Assembly: GCA_964636325.1 (NCBI GenBank)
Contig: CAZWRV010000025.1
Span: 1-64,000 of the forward strand
Source of the DNA: CAZWRV01 sp964636325
GTDB taxonomy: Bacteria > Verrucomicrobiota > Lentisphaeria > Victivallales > GWF2-50-93
Length of the DNA: 64,000 bases
Direction of reading: 5' to 3'
Within the stretch, counting starts at the first letter, position 1. Each line of letters opens with the position of its first letter. The notes under the pieces are model-generated. The model had not been told where the DNA came from. It was given only the letters and a program-made list of their open reading frames with translations, and did no database searches. The translations under genes and the position numbers were made by a program. Below are positions 8,724 through 16,549 of this stretch, in pieces.

Positions 8724-8739
8724 CATTGGACACTCCCTC

Positions 8740-8768
8740 TTGACAAGCGGCGCTTCATGGCATATTTT
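8740..8768 (+). promoter_or_regulatory. sigma-70-type promoter, TTGACA-N17-TATTTT
   Basis: TTGACA at 8740-8745 and TATTTT at 8763-8768 with a 17-base spacer, ahead of the kinase gene starting at 8818. Confidence 0.6.
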
Positions 8769-8817
8769 CGTGTTTAAAATGAAGTATTAATTCTGGCAAG
8801 CCTGGGGCGTAGGTCGG

Positions 8818-9900
8818 ATGATAAAGAACTTCAAGAGCATCATCTGCATAGCGCCTGACACGGAAAACTCCGCGTTCGACATTGAAATGCTGCAGAACGG
8901 ATTGTTCTTGTGTCCGGTATGTTCCATGCCCATCGCGCCCGACGAGAAGAAACTCGGCTCCTATCCCTGCCCCAACTGCAGCGCGCTGGTCTTCTATCCT
9001 TCCATGATGAAGGGCTACGTCCTTTACGCCCCCCTCGGATACGGCGGGCTTGGAAGGGTCTTCCTCGCGATGAAATGCGCCGAGCCGGGGAAAAAATACG
9101 CCGTGAAGATTTCAAACAACGTCTTCACCGGTGAAACGCACGCCCTGAAGACCTTGCTCAAGGAGGCGGAAACAGGGCTCCGCCTCGGCAGGCATCCGAA
9201 CATAGTCGAAGTCCTGGACGTGAACACCTTCAACAATGTCGTGTTTGTCGTCTTCCCACTGATCGAGGGGATGAGGCTGGACCGCATAATCTCCCTTACC
9301 GGGATGCTTTCGGAAAGGAAGGCGCTCCACATAATAATGCAGATCATCGACGCCGAAGTCCACATCTCCGGCAAAGGCTTTCTCTACAGGGATCTCAAAC
9401 CGGAGAACATCATCGTCGAAAAGAACGGCAACGTAAGGCTTTTCGACTACGGGCTGACCATCGAAAAGGAAAAGGCCGCCTCCGCCGGGCACGGCGAGGC
9501 CTCCGACGACATCGAGGGCTCGCCGTATTACATACCCCCGGAGCGGGTCCTGGGCCTGCCGGAAAGCGAGTCGAGTGAGATTTACAGCATGGGGATGATG
9601 CTCTTCCACATGCTCAAGGGGGAGCCGTATTTCGCGACGAAGGGTGAAATAGAGGAGATAGTCTGCTCGCACGTCCGTGACTACAGGAACCTGACCGTCG
9701 CCCCGGAGCTCAAGCACTGCACTGTCAAGACAATAAGACTCGTCGACAGGATGATCGCAAAAATCCCCTCATTCAGATACCAGGGCTTTGCCTCCCTGAA
9801 GAACGACGTCGCCGACATCTATTATTCCGTGTCGGCCACCCCCACCGTGACCTTGAAGAGAAGCGAAATCCTCAAGAAGTCTAACATCATGCAGGATTGA
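8818..9900 (+). CDS. serine/threonine protein kinase with N-terminal zinc ribbon
   Basis: 360 aa. Residues about 32-57 carry two CxxC pairs (CPVCSMPI and CPNCSAL), a zinc ribbon. The kinase domain follows: glycine loop GYGGLGRV, AVKI lysine, catalytic loop YRDLKPENI (Tyr replaces the usual His of HRD), DYGL in place of DFG, and SPYYIPPERV with APE-like PPE. The Asp, Asn and Lys needed for phosphotransfer are present, so activity is likely. No transmembrane segment is visible, so it is cytoplasmic, unlike PASTA kinases. A promoter lies directly upstream; substrates are unknown. Confidence 0.85.
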   Translation: MIKNFKSIICIAPDTENSAFDIEMLQNGLFLCPVCSMPIAPDEKKLGSYPCPNCSALVFYPSMMKGYVLYAPLGYGGLGRVFLAMKCAEPGKKYAVKISNNVFTGETHALKTLLKEAETGLRLGRHPNIVEVLDVNTFNNVVFVVFPLIEGMRLDRIISLTGMLSERKALHIIMQIIDAEVHISGKGFLYRDLKPENIIVEKNGNVRLFDYGLTIEKEKAASAGHGEASDDIEGSPYYIPPERVLGLPESESSEIYSMGMMLFHMLKGEPYFATKGEIEEIVCSHVRDYRNLTVAPELKHCTVKTIRLVDRMIAKIPSFRYQGFASLKNDVADIYYSVSATPTVTLKRSEILKKSNIMQD

Positions 9901-9974
9901 TGAGGCCGGAGCGTGAATAATTCATAACAGGGTATCCTTGTCCGGAATTTTGCTTAAAATGCATTTGAGAATCA

Positions 9975-10002
9975 TTGACAAACCCTCATGGGTCTGTAAT
10001 TT
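9975..10002 (+). promoter_or_regulatory. sigma-70-type promoter, TTGACA-N16-TAATTT
   Basis: TTGACA at 9975-9980, TAATTT at 9997-10002. The ATG of the next gene is at 10011, leaving almost no 5' leader; translation may be leaderless or the promoter assignment may be wrong. Confidence 0.45.
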
Positions 10003-10010
10003 AGAACGTT

Positions 10011-11546
10011 ATGAAAAAAAGCGGCAATATCGATACCATTGTTGACATATTGAAGTCAGGCTCATCGCTTAACGGCTCGCCCAAGGTTGAAATATACCTG
10101 AACTCAGTGAGATCCTCCGAGGACGGGCTGGTCTTCATGGTGAAGGGCGCCGACGCCAAGCACATCGCGGTGGTGTCCGGCAGGAGGACCGGGATCATAC
10201 GGAAGTTCAAGGGGACGCTCTTCGACGGTCCCGGGCTCTGCATGCGTCTCTGCCCGCTCTCCGAGGAGAACGCCTCCTCCCTCAGGAAGCTCTTCCCTTG
10301 GACGGCGCCGGTTTCGCTGAGGAAGGCCAGGACCACGATCGGGTGCGGCGACCGCCTCGGCCTGGCTTCAGCTGGCCACATCGCCGCCATATCCGGCTAC
10401 CAGGCGTCGCCGGTCCTCGCCCAGCAGTCCATGAGGGAGCTGTCACTCACCGGGCGCACATACAGGAAGGTCGTGGACGACGCCGTCTTTCTCGTCTTCC
10501 AGTCCGGCCACAGCTCCGGATACGGCGCGGATGGCGACCATCTCAAGAACATCAGGGACATCGACACCGCCGTCGATGCAGGCATGCCGATGATTACCCT
10601 GGACCTCTCGGAAGTCATGCTCGCGGCCGCAGGCTCATGGAGCGACACCGAGGTCAGGGCGGAATACCTCAAGCTTCCCAACGAACTTCGGAGCCTTGCC
10701 GAGAAGACCTACGAGGACAGGATATTCTCCGTCGGGGACGGAAGGTCGATCCGCATAGACGGGAAAACCGCCAGGCGATGCGCCGTCATGTACCTGGAGG
10801 CCATCGGCTTCGCCGAGGAGGTCTACCGGCATCTCAAGAGGCGCCGGGGCGACGAGTTCGACCTGGAAATTTCAATAGACGAGACAAGCGCCCCAACCCT
10901 GCCGGAGCACCATCTGTTCATCGCGAGCGAGCTTCTGCGCCGGAAAATGGCCGTCAATTCCGTCGCGCCGCGCTTCATCGGCGAATTCCAGAAGGGCATC
11001 GACTACATCGGGGACATGAAGGAGTTCGCAGCGCAGTTCAAGGACCACTGCAGGATCGCCGAGACCTTCGGCGGTTACAAGATCTCGGTTCATTCGGGCA
11101 GCGACAAGTTCAAGGTCTTCCCCGTAGTCGGTAGGGAGACCGGAATGCGGTTCCACCTGAAAACCGCCGGCACAAGCTGGCTCGAAGCCGTCCGCGCGAT
11201 GGCCGTGGCGGAGCCCTCCCTCTACAGGAAGATGCACCGGCAGGCCCTGGAAAGCTATCCCGACGCCACAAAGCTCTACCACGTCACGAAGGACGTCACC
11301 AAGGTTCCCGACATCAGGAAGATGCCTGACTGCAGGCTTCCTGAGCTCCTTGAAATGGACGAGGCCCGCCAGCTTCTGCACATCACATACGGCGGCATCC
11401 TGAACGCGCCTTCGATCCGCGGCGAATTTCTCGCGGCGATGCACCGCCATGAGGATGTCTACAACGAGCTGATCTTAAAGCACTTCCGAAGGCATTTGGA
11501 CTCTCTGGGCGTCCCCGGCGCCGCCAGGCGCAGGGGGGCGCGGTAG
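10011..11546 (+). CDS. tagaturonate epimerase family protein (UxaE-like)
   Basis: 511 aa, soluble, without signal peptide. The overall length and the blocks GCGDRLGLASAGH, QSGHSSGYGADGDHLKN, DLSEVM, YKISVHSGSDKFKVFPVVGR and LKTAGTSWLEAVR match the UxaE family, which interconverts tagaturonate and fructuronate in galacturonate catabolism. His and Asp residues in the GDHLKN and VHSGSDKF blocks are plausible metal ligands. It is monocistronic between a promoter and a terminator-like hairpin, with no other uronate-catabolic gene adjacent. Family assignment is from memory of conserved blocks and fairly secure; substrate is inferred. Confidence 0.7.
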   Translation: MKKSGNIDTIVDILKSGSSLNGSPKVEIYLNSVRSSEDGLVFMVKGADAKHIAVVSGRRTGIIRKFKGTLFDGPGLCMRLCPLSEENASSLRKLFPWTAPVSLRKARTTIGCGDRLGLASAGHIAAISGYQASPVLAQQSMRELSLTGRTYRKVVDDAVFLVFQSGHSSGYGADGDHLKNIRDIDTAVDAGMPMITLDLSEVMLAAAGSWSDTEVRAEYLKLPNELRSLAEKTYEDRIFSVGDGRSIRIDGKTARRCAVMYLEAIGFAEEVYRHLKRRRGDEFDLEISIDETSAPTLPEHHLFIASELLRRKMAVNSVAPRFIGEFQKGIDYIGDMKEFAAQFKDHCRIAETFGGYKISVHSGSDKFKVFPVVGRETGMRFHLKTAGTSWLEAVRAMAVAEPSLYRKMHRQALESYPDATKLYHVTKDVTKVPDIRKMPDCRLPELLEMDEARQLLHITYGGILNAPSIRGEFLAAMHRHEDVYNELILKHFRRHLDSLGVPGAARRRGAR

Positions 11547-11558
11547 TCTACATCCAGC

Positions 11559-11582
11559 AAATCCGCTGCGGCGGGATTTTTC
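11559..11582. terminator. bidirectional terminator-like hairpin between convergent genes
   Basis: AAATCCGC, loop, then GCGGGATTTTT: a GC-rich stem flanked by A- and T-runs lies just after the UxaE-like stop and faces the end of the sulfatase maturase gene. Confidence 0.55.
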
Positions 11583-11600
11583 TGCTGAACTCGCACAAGG

Positions 11601-11702
11601 TTTTCCCATGCGGGAAAAATGCGCCCTTATGGCGCGCAGGGGGCCGAAGTATGGCGACTTCGCCGAAGTCGCCGGTGCCGCTTTCGGCGAAAGCGGCATA
11701 CT
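11601..11702. repeat. four consecutive hairpins including a twin with complementary loops
   Basis: In order: TTTTCCC-ATGC-(C)GGGAAAA (11601-11618); GCGCC-CTTAT-GGCGC (11621-11635); GGCGACTTC-GCC-GAAGTCGCC (11653-11673); GCCGCTTTC-GGC-GAAAGCGGC (11677-11697). The last two are enclosed by AGTAT (11648-11652) and ATACT (11698-11702), and their loops GCC and GGC are complementary. The final base overlaps the stop codon of the sulfatase maturase gene. Confidence 0.65.
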
Positions 11703-12958
11703 CAGCCTGCCGATGCCGTCCGCATGCAGCACCTCTTGTATTTCTTTCCGCTGCCGCAGGGGCAGGGCGAGTTCCTTTCGACAGGATGATGCCCGGACGG
11801 GATTCTGTCACGGGATGAGTCGTCGCCCGTTGCGGCGCGCTCGGCCCAGATCTTTTCCGCGACGACCTTGAGCTTGGGAAGCGAATGCCTGAAGAAGGTT
11901 TTCCAGCCCTCGCAGAGGACGCTTCTGCGCGGGAACTTCCCGCGGTTCCCGAGATATGCGCCGGGCCGGTGCTTCGGGCAGTCCCCCATGCAGAATTCCA
12001 GAAACTCGCATGCCGGGCATTGCGCGTCCGTCTCCTTCTTATGACGGCCGAAGCGGGCATAGGTCTCAGACGTCTCCATCTCCCCCCAGGAATTCTCCAT
12101 CACGTTGCCCAGCCTGAGATCCTTCCGGACGAAGAAGTCGCACGGATAGACATCGCCGTTGTGCTCGACCAGGAAATACTGGCGGCAGTCGGTGCCGAGG
12201 TTGCAGACGTTCCTCTGCCTGTCCACTAGGAGGACGAGGATCGAGTCGAAAAGCCGGACGGACGTCTTCCTTATCCCGGTGTCGCGCCACCGGTCGAAGA
12301 TGCCGCACAGGAAGGCTCCCCATTCATCCCCGGATATTGAATACGGCATGGGTCTTCCGGCGCCGTCGAACTCGACGCAGGGGATGTATTGGTGGTACGA
12401 TGCGCCTAGGCCGCGGAGATGGTCGAATACCTCCTTCGGCCTTGAGACGTTCGCCTTGCTTACCAGAACGAGGATGTTGAACTCCACCTGATGCCTCCTC
12501 AGTATCTCGATGCCTGCCAGGACGTCCTTGTGGGAGCCCTGTCCGGCGCGGTTCCTGCGGTAGACATCGTGCAGCTCGGGCGGGCCGTCCAGGCTGACGC
12601 CTGCTAGGAACTTGAATTCCGCAAAGAGCTCGGCCATCTCGTCGTCCAGGAGTGTCCCGTTTGTCTGCAGCCCGTTGGCGACGACGGCGCCGGGCCTCCC
12701 GTATCTCTTCTGGAACTCGACCGCCTTCCTGAAGAACGACGTTCCGGCGAGGGTCGGCTCGCCGCCCTGCCAGCCGAACGAATACTGCCGCTGGTCGGTG
12801 GCCATGAACGAGGAAATCATCTTCTCAAGGACATCCTCGGGCATCCTGTGGACCTTGCTTTCCGGATAAAGCCCGGCCTTCTCAAGATAGAAGCAGTATT
12901 CGCAGCCGAGGTTGCAGTCGGCCGAAACCGGTTTGACGAGTAGGGAGAAAGGTTTCAT
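11702..12958 (-). CDS. anaerobic sulfatase-maturating radical SAM enzyme with C-terminal SEC-C motif
   Basis: 418 aa. The radical SAM cluster is CNLGCEYC (Cys15, 19, 22), followed by GWQGGEPTL and QTNGTLL, as in anaerobic sulfatase maturases that convert an active-site Cys/Ser to formylglycine. A SPASM domain supplies further cysteines (CNLGTDCRQY, CDFF, CPACEFLEFCMGDCPKHR). The last about 20 residues are a SEC-C zinc motif (NSPCPCGSGKKYKRCC), not part of the core enzyme. No sulfatase gene is in the window, so targets must be elsewhere. Lentisphaerota often carry many sulfatases, which fits. Confidence 0.85.
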   Translation of the reverse strand: MKPFSLLVKPVSADCNLGCEYCFYLEKAGLYPESKVHRMPEDVLEKMISSFMATDQRQYSFGWQGGEPTLAGTSFFRKAVEFQKRYGRPGAVVANGLQTNGTLLDDEMAELFAEFKFLAGVSLDGPPELHDVYRRNRAGQGSHKDVLAGIEILRRHQVEFNILVLVSKANVSRPKEVFDHLRGLGASYHQYIPCVEFDGAGRPMPYSISGDEWGAFLCGIFDRWRDTGIRKTSVRLFDSILVLLVDRQRNVCNLGTDCRQYFLVEHNGDVYPCDFFVRKDLRLGNVMENSWGEMETSETYARFGRHKKETDAQCPACEFLEFCMGDCPKHRPGAYLGNRGKFPRRSVLCEGWKTFFRHSLPKLKVVAEKIWAERAATGDDSSRDRIPSGHHPVERNSPCPCGSGKKYKRCCMRTASAG

Positions 12959-13010
12959 CTAATTTGGCGGCATAAGGCCGCAAGTTCAGTTAATAGTGTT
13001 GTTCAGTTTT

Positions 13011-14942
13011 TTATTTGTTCAACAAAGAAAGCAGCGATTGCTCGTCAATGGGGGCAAGGCCAAGATTCTTTCGGGCATCCGCATCCTTGGACATGACATC
13101 TTTAAAATTCGAGTCGTCCATTCTTATGATCCTGCCTTTTCCTGAGACGGCAAGTAAAATGTTCTGTTTTTTGCCCAGTTTCTTTAAAACAGATATTGAT
13201 TTGGGATTAACCGCAAGCAGCAGTCTGTCGGAAAGCTGCTCAACGGTTTTAACGGGGAAATAGAGCGGTCTGTCATAATAATCCGACGACAATTTCAGGC
13301 CGTCAAGAGACTCCGGGAGCTTGCCGCCGTCTTTTTCGGCAATCCCGACAATTTCATAGTAGAACAGCTTCAGTTGCTCTTTGCCTAAATCTGATTCTGA
13401 ATCACTTTGATCCAGAGATTCTAACAGCTCCAAAGAGGCAATTCCTTCTTTTATTTGCTTCTCCGAATAATTTTTCTTGAATTTTTGAATTATTTCTTCC
13501 TTATTTGCACCAATTTTGCCTCTTTCCTTAATTTTCCGCATTGATTCCCTGGCCTTGTCAATCTTCAGTTTGCACAGTTCCGAGGGCGTCGTAGGTACAA
13601 GAACCGGGTCTTTCAGGGCTTCTTCAGCGGTTTTACTCAGAGCCTCGGGCGTATCTTTGTCGCCGATTAGTTCGTTCAACTTTTCTTTGACTTTTTCCGC
13701 CGCGTCGGCATATTCATCCAGCATTTTTTCGTCCAGACACAAATCAATGCGGATTTTATAATATTCCGCAAGCCAGCTAATCAATGACCGGACTGCAAGC
13801 TGACGGATAGCGAGGTCTTCATCTTTGTTCGCGATCACTTCGAAAATTGCGTCCGGTTGCTGGCTGCCTATTCCGTGTTCAATAAAATATTGGAAAACCC
13901 GTTTTTTTAATGTAGTATTGCCGTCATTCGCGGGAAGACGCAGGAGTTTGCCGACAACGACGCCCCTGTTCAGTGAATTTTTCAGCATGGAGTCCACAAT
14001 ACACTCTCGTATGTTCATCGGCCCTTTTTCGTCAAGGGCGCATTCATATATGAACGGCGACACGGAGCAGGACGACTTATCGAGGATTTTCTTCGTCAGC
14101 AGCATGAGTTCCTGTTCCGGGGGGGAAGATTCGAGGTATTTCATGAACGATGCCGAATCCTTGACATCGCTTGGCAGCATTGCATCCTTTTCATCTTTCC
14201 CCAGCTTCTCGACAATCTGTGTTGACACGGGATCCTGGGCGATGTAGATCAACGCGAGCCTCAAGGTCTCCTTATCCCGGTTCTTCTCAATCCATTCGGC
14301 AAGCTCGGAAATATCCTTTTCGCTGTGAGGTGATATCAGCAGCTTAAGTATGTTGTAAAGAAGGAGGCCGCCTTTCATATCCGATTCAATGATCCGTTTT
14401 AGAATTGATGCGCTTACCTTCCGTTCCTCCTCGGTCATCGCTGCCTGCATTATTTCATCGTAATCAATGCTTAATTTCCGGCACTTTGATGATATAATAT
14501 TATCTTCATTGGCTCGATGACTCCATGTATCTGCCAACGAATCGAAATATTCCTGATTTTCGAGAGTCGTTATATCATTGGATCGAGGTAAATCCATTTT
14601 TCTCCACATGTAATTATCTTTCAAGGAACTGATAAGATAATTTTTTGCTCCCTCGATACATGCCTCATAGGAGCGTTTATCCTTGGGAATTTGCCAGTCC
14701 ATAATACGCTCCGACTGAACGAATAAATCGAAATCCTGATTTTTGTCATTGCGTGTGGCAAACCTAAATAACAAGTCGAACTGCCGTTCTTCACGCACGG
14801 ATTCTCTTACGGCCTCGGGATTATGAGGATTGATTTGTTTTCCTTTTACCGTGTTTTGTATCTGCCCCCGTTGCGCCGACAAATCACTATTGAACAATAA
14901 GCACAGGAAAATAACTGCGGCATTGATGACGAGTTTATTCAT
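13011..14942 (-). CDS. large secreted hypothetical protein
   Basis: 643 aa from the ATG at 14942, chosen because it starts a clear signal peptide (MNKLVINAAVIFLCLLFNSDLSAQ); a longer frame begins at 14978. The mature protein is mostly alpha-helical, Lys/Glu-rich and without transmembrane segments; its middle (ALIYIAQDPV, AVRSLISWLAEYY) resembles HEAT/armadillo-type helical pairs, and a predicted beta region follows near the C-terminus (PLYFPVKTVEQL). Base composition is more AT-rich than in flanking genes. I recognise no family. An export location is well supported; function is unknown. Confidence 0.6.
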   Translation of the reverse strand: MNKLVINAAVIFLCLLFNSDLSAQRGQIQNTVKGKQINPHNPEAVRESVREERQFDLLFRFATRNDKNQDFDLFVQSERIMDWQIPKDKRSYEACIEGAKNYLISSLKDNYMWRKMDLPRSNDITTLENQEYFDSLADTWSHRANEDNIISSKCRKLSIDYDEIMQAAMTEEERKVSASILKRIIESDMKGGLLLYNILKLLISPHSEKDISELAEWIEKNRDKETLRLALIYIAQDPVSTQIVEKLGKDEKDAMLPSDVKDSASFMKYLESSPPEQELMLLTKKILDKSSCSVSPFIYECALDEKGPMNIRECIVDSMLKNSLNRGVVVGKLLRLPANDGNTTLKKRVFQYFIEHGIGSQQPDAIFEVIANKDEDLAIRQLAVRSLISWLAEYYKIRIDLCLDEKMLDEYADAAEKVKEKLNELIGDKDTPEALSKTAEEALKDPVLVPTTPSELCKLKIDKARESMRKIKERGKIGANKEEIIQKFKKNYSEKQIKEGIASLELLESLDQSDSESDLGKEQLKLFYYEIVGIAEKDGGKLPESLDGLKLSSDYYDRPLYFPVKTVEQLSDRLLLAVNPKSISVLKKLGKKQNILLAVSGKGRIIRMDDSNFKDVMSKDADARKNLGLAPIDEQSLLSLLNK

Positions 14943-15000
14943 AATTATTTCCTCCCTTGGGATGACTTCGAGTTTCAAAAAGATGATTATGGCGCCTTTG

Positions 15001-16062
15001 TTAGCCAGCCGTCATCTTCACATTTATATTCTCGGCGGTCATGCCGAGCTTCGCCTTCACGACTCCGCGGATTTTCCGTAGCAGCCTGTTCGAGCTGAGC
15101 TTCTCCCGGAGGAGGAATTCCGGGAAGTTTTCCGGCGCGGCGATGCGGGGTATCAGCAGGCTGGGATCCTGCTCGGTCAGCATCCCCTTCGAGGTGGTGA
15201 ACTGCAGGCTGAATCCGCATTCCGCCGCGATCTTCCGCGTCTGCTCGGTGCTCTGCCCCCATGGCCAGAAGAATGCGCAGGGGGCGGCGCCCAGCTTCTC
15301 GCGGATCTTCCCGGCGCATTCCTCCAGGTCCTTGCGCAGCCGCGCGACGAACTCGTCGTCGCCTTCGAGCCTTCTGACAGGCGACGGATGCCGCCGGCAG
15401 ATCGTTCTCCTGTCGGAATTCTTAGCTGTGCTGCGCAGTATGTTCTTGAGGTCGTCGGAGAGGACGGTCCTGGGCTGGCAGAGCGTGCTCACGAACTCCG
15501 CGCGCGGCGCGCCGTCGAACGGCGGTTCGCCCAGCGCGTATTCCATGGTCCAGTGCTGCTTGTCCGGATAGAATCCGCGTATCTTGCCCATGTCCTGGTA
15601 GCAGCCGAAATGAGAGTCGCCGTGCGCCTGGATGTCCCAGTGGCCGGAATCCCTCATGAGCTTCAGCTCTTCCCATGTGAGGAACGAAGAGAAGCTCCGC
15701 CCGTAGACGGCGTCCTCCAGCGCCTTCTTGGAGTTCTCCAGGCGGTAGTTTTCCGGGGTGCGTATTCCAAGTTCTGCCCCGTTGACAAGCCCGGTGTTCA
15801 GGGCGAGCACCGCCCTGACCGCGAACCTCTCGAGCACCGGAGTCACCCAGAACAGGTTGTCCGCCCACCCGTCGTCGAAGGTCAGCATCGCGTATTTCTT
15901 CTTACGGTCCAGCTTCCCCTCGAACCACTGCATGAGGCCGCCGGTGTCGAGGAAGACGTAGCCTTGGACGCGGAGATGCTCCACCTGGCTCTCGAAAACG
16001 GAGCAGTCGACGCAGCTGCCGCATTTCTCGGGAAGAACCCTGTGATACATCCAGACAAGCAT
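15001..16062 (-). CDS. polysaccharide deacetylase (NodB/CE4 family)
   Basis: 353 aa. Motif 1 LTFDDGW (Asp63, Asp64) and motif 2 HGDSH (His147, His151) provide the catalytic base and metal ligands of carbohydrate esterase family 4. Cysteines in PEKCGSCVDC follow an N-terminal MLVWMYHRVLP, a common beginning for this family. I start at ATG 16062, preceded by GGGGA; the in-frame extension to 16260 lacks coding character. No signal peptide, so it may act on a cytoplasmic or membrane-linked glycan intermediate. It would remove N- or O-acetyl groups from surface polysaccharide. Confidence 0.8.
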   Translation of the reverse strand: MLVWMYHRVLPEKCGSCVDCSVFESQVEHLRVQGYVFLDTGGLMQWFEGKLDRKKKYAMLTFDDGWADNLFWVTPVLERFAVRAVLALNTGLVNGAELGIRTPENYRLENSKKALEDAVYGRSFSSFLTWEELKLMRDSGHWDIQAHGDSHFGCYQDMGKIRGFYPDKQHWTMEYALGEPPFDGAPRAEFVSTLCQPRTVLSDDLKNILRSTAKNSDRRTICRRHPSPVRRLEGDDEFVARLRKDLEECAGKIREKLGAAPCAFFWPWGQSTEQTRKIAAECGFSLQFTTSKGMLTEQDPSLLIPRIAAPENFPEFLLREKLSSNRLLRKIRGVVKAKLGMTAENINVKMTAG

Positions 16063-16298
16063 TGATTTCCCCAAGTTCAGGCATCCTGATCGGTGCAAAA
16101 TAATAATGTGGTTGAGTTCCCCTATAATAACCGGCAAATCACAAGATTCCAGCGGGCCCAGCCATCTGTCATCAGCGGATTGTCGTCGGCGCCGTCCTCT
16201 CGCAATGAATCGTGATGCGATATTGAAGTCCAGCAAATGAAAAAAAATTCTATTGCGCATAAAACTGGATATTTACGGTAATGCCTCAGTCTTACATT

Positions 16299-16380
16299 CG
16301 GGGTCGCTGTCGGTATCGGAATCGGGATCGATTTCCAGTTTATATCTTCGACCCCGATAGCGATTCCGACCCCGACACCG
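16299..16380. repeat. imperfect inverted repeat of TCGG hexamers
   Basis: The 33-base arms 16299-16331 and 16348-16380 are near inverted copies built from ATCGGx/GTCGGx hexamers, separated by a 16-base AT-rich spacer. The arms are also internally periodic, so slipped pairings are possible. Confidence 0.6.
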
Positions 16381-16479
16381 ATTGTCTCCGAGGAAAGAGT
16401 GAGGGATTCCTATTCCCGCTATTCGGAGCCTGAATTTATGGTACAAAACTTGATTTTGCATTTTCCCAAAGGTAAATAT

Positions 16480-16506
16480 CCAGTGAACTTGCGTAGTTCA
16501 TTGAAC
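16480..16506 (+). repeat. GCGTAG-loop hairpin, copy D
   Basis: CAGTGAA (16481-16487), loop CTTGCGTAG (16488-16496), TTCATTG (16497-16503): seven pairs, one G-T. The upstream string GGTAAATATCCAGTGAA differs at one base from that of copies C and E. Confidence 0.55.
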
Positions 16507-16549
16507 ATCTCTGAACTTTTAGCGTTTGCAGAAAGACATCTGACAGCCA

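Larger units (their letters stand above)
16063..16549. other. intergenic spacer with repeats, no gene
   Basis: 487 bases separating divergent genes. It holds the inverted TCGG-rich repeat (16299-16380) and hairpin copy D (16480-16506). Short frames here translate the repeats and are not credible genes. Confidence 0.5.

Noticed and set aside
7620..8726. 368-codon minus-strand frame opposite the NAGPA-domain gene
   Set aside because: The plus strand carries a signal peptide and diagnostic DGGGSS motif; the minus frame is a shadow.
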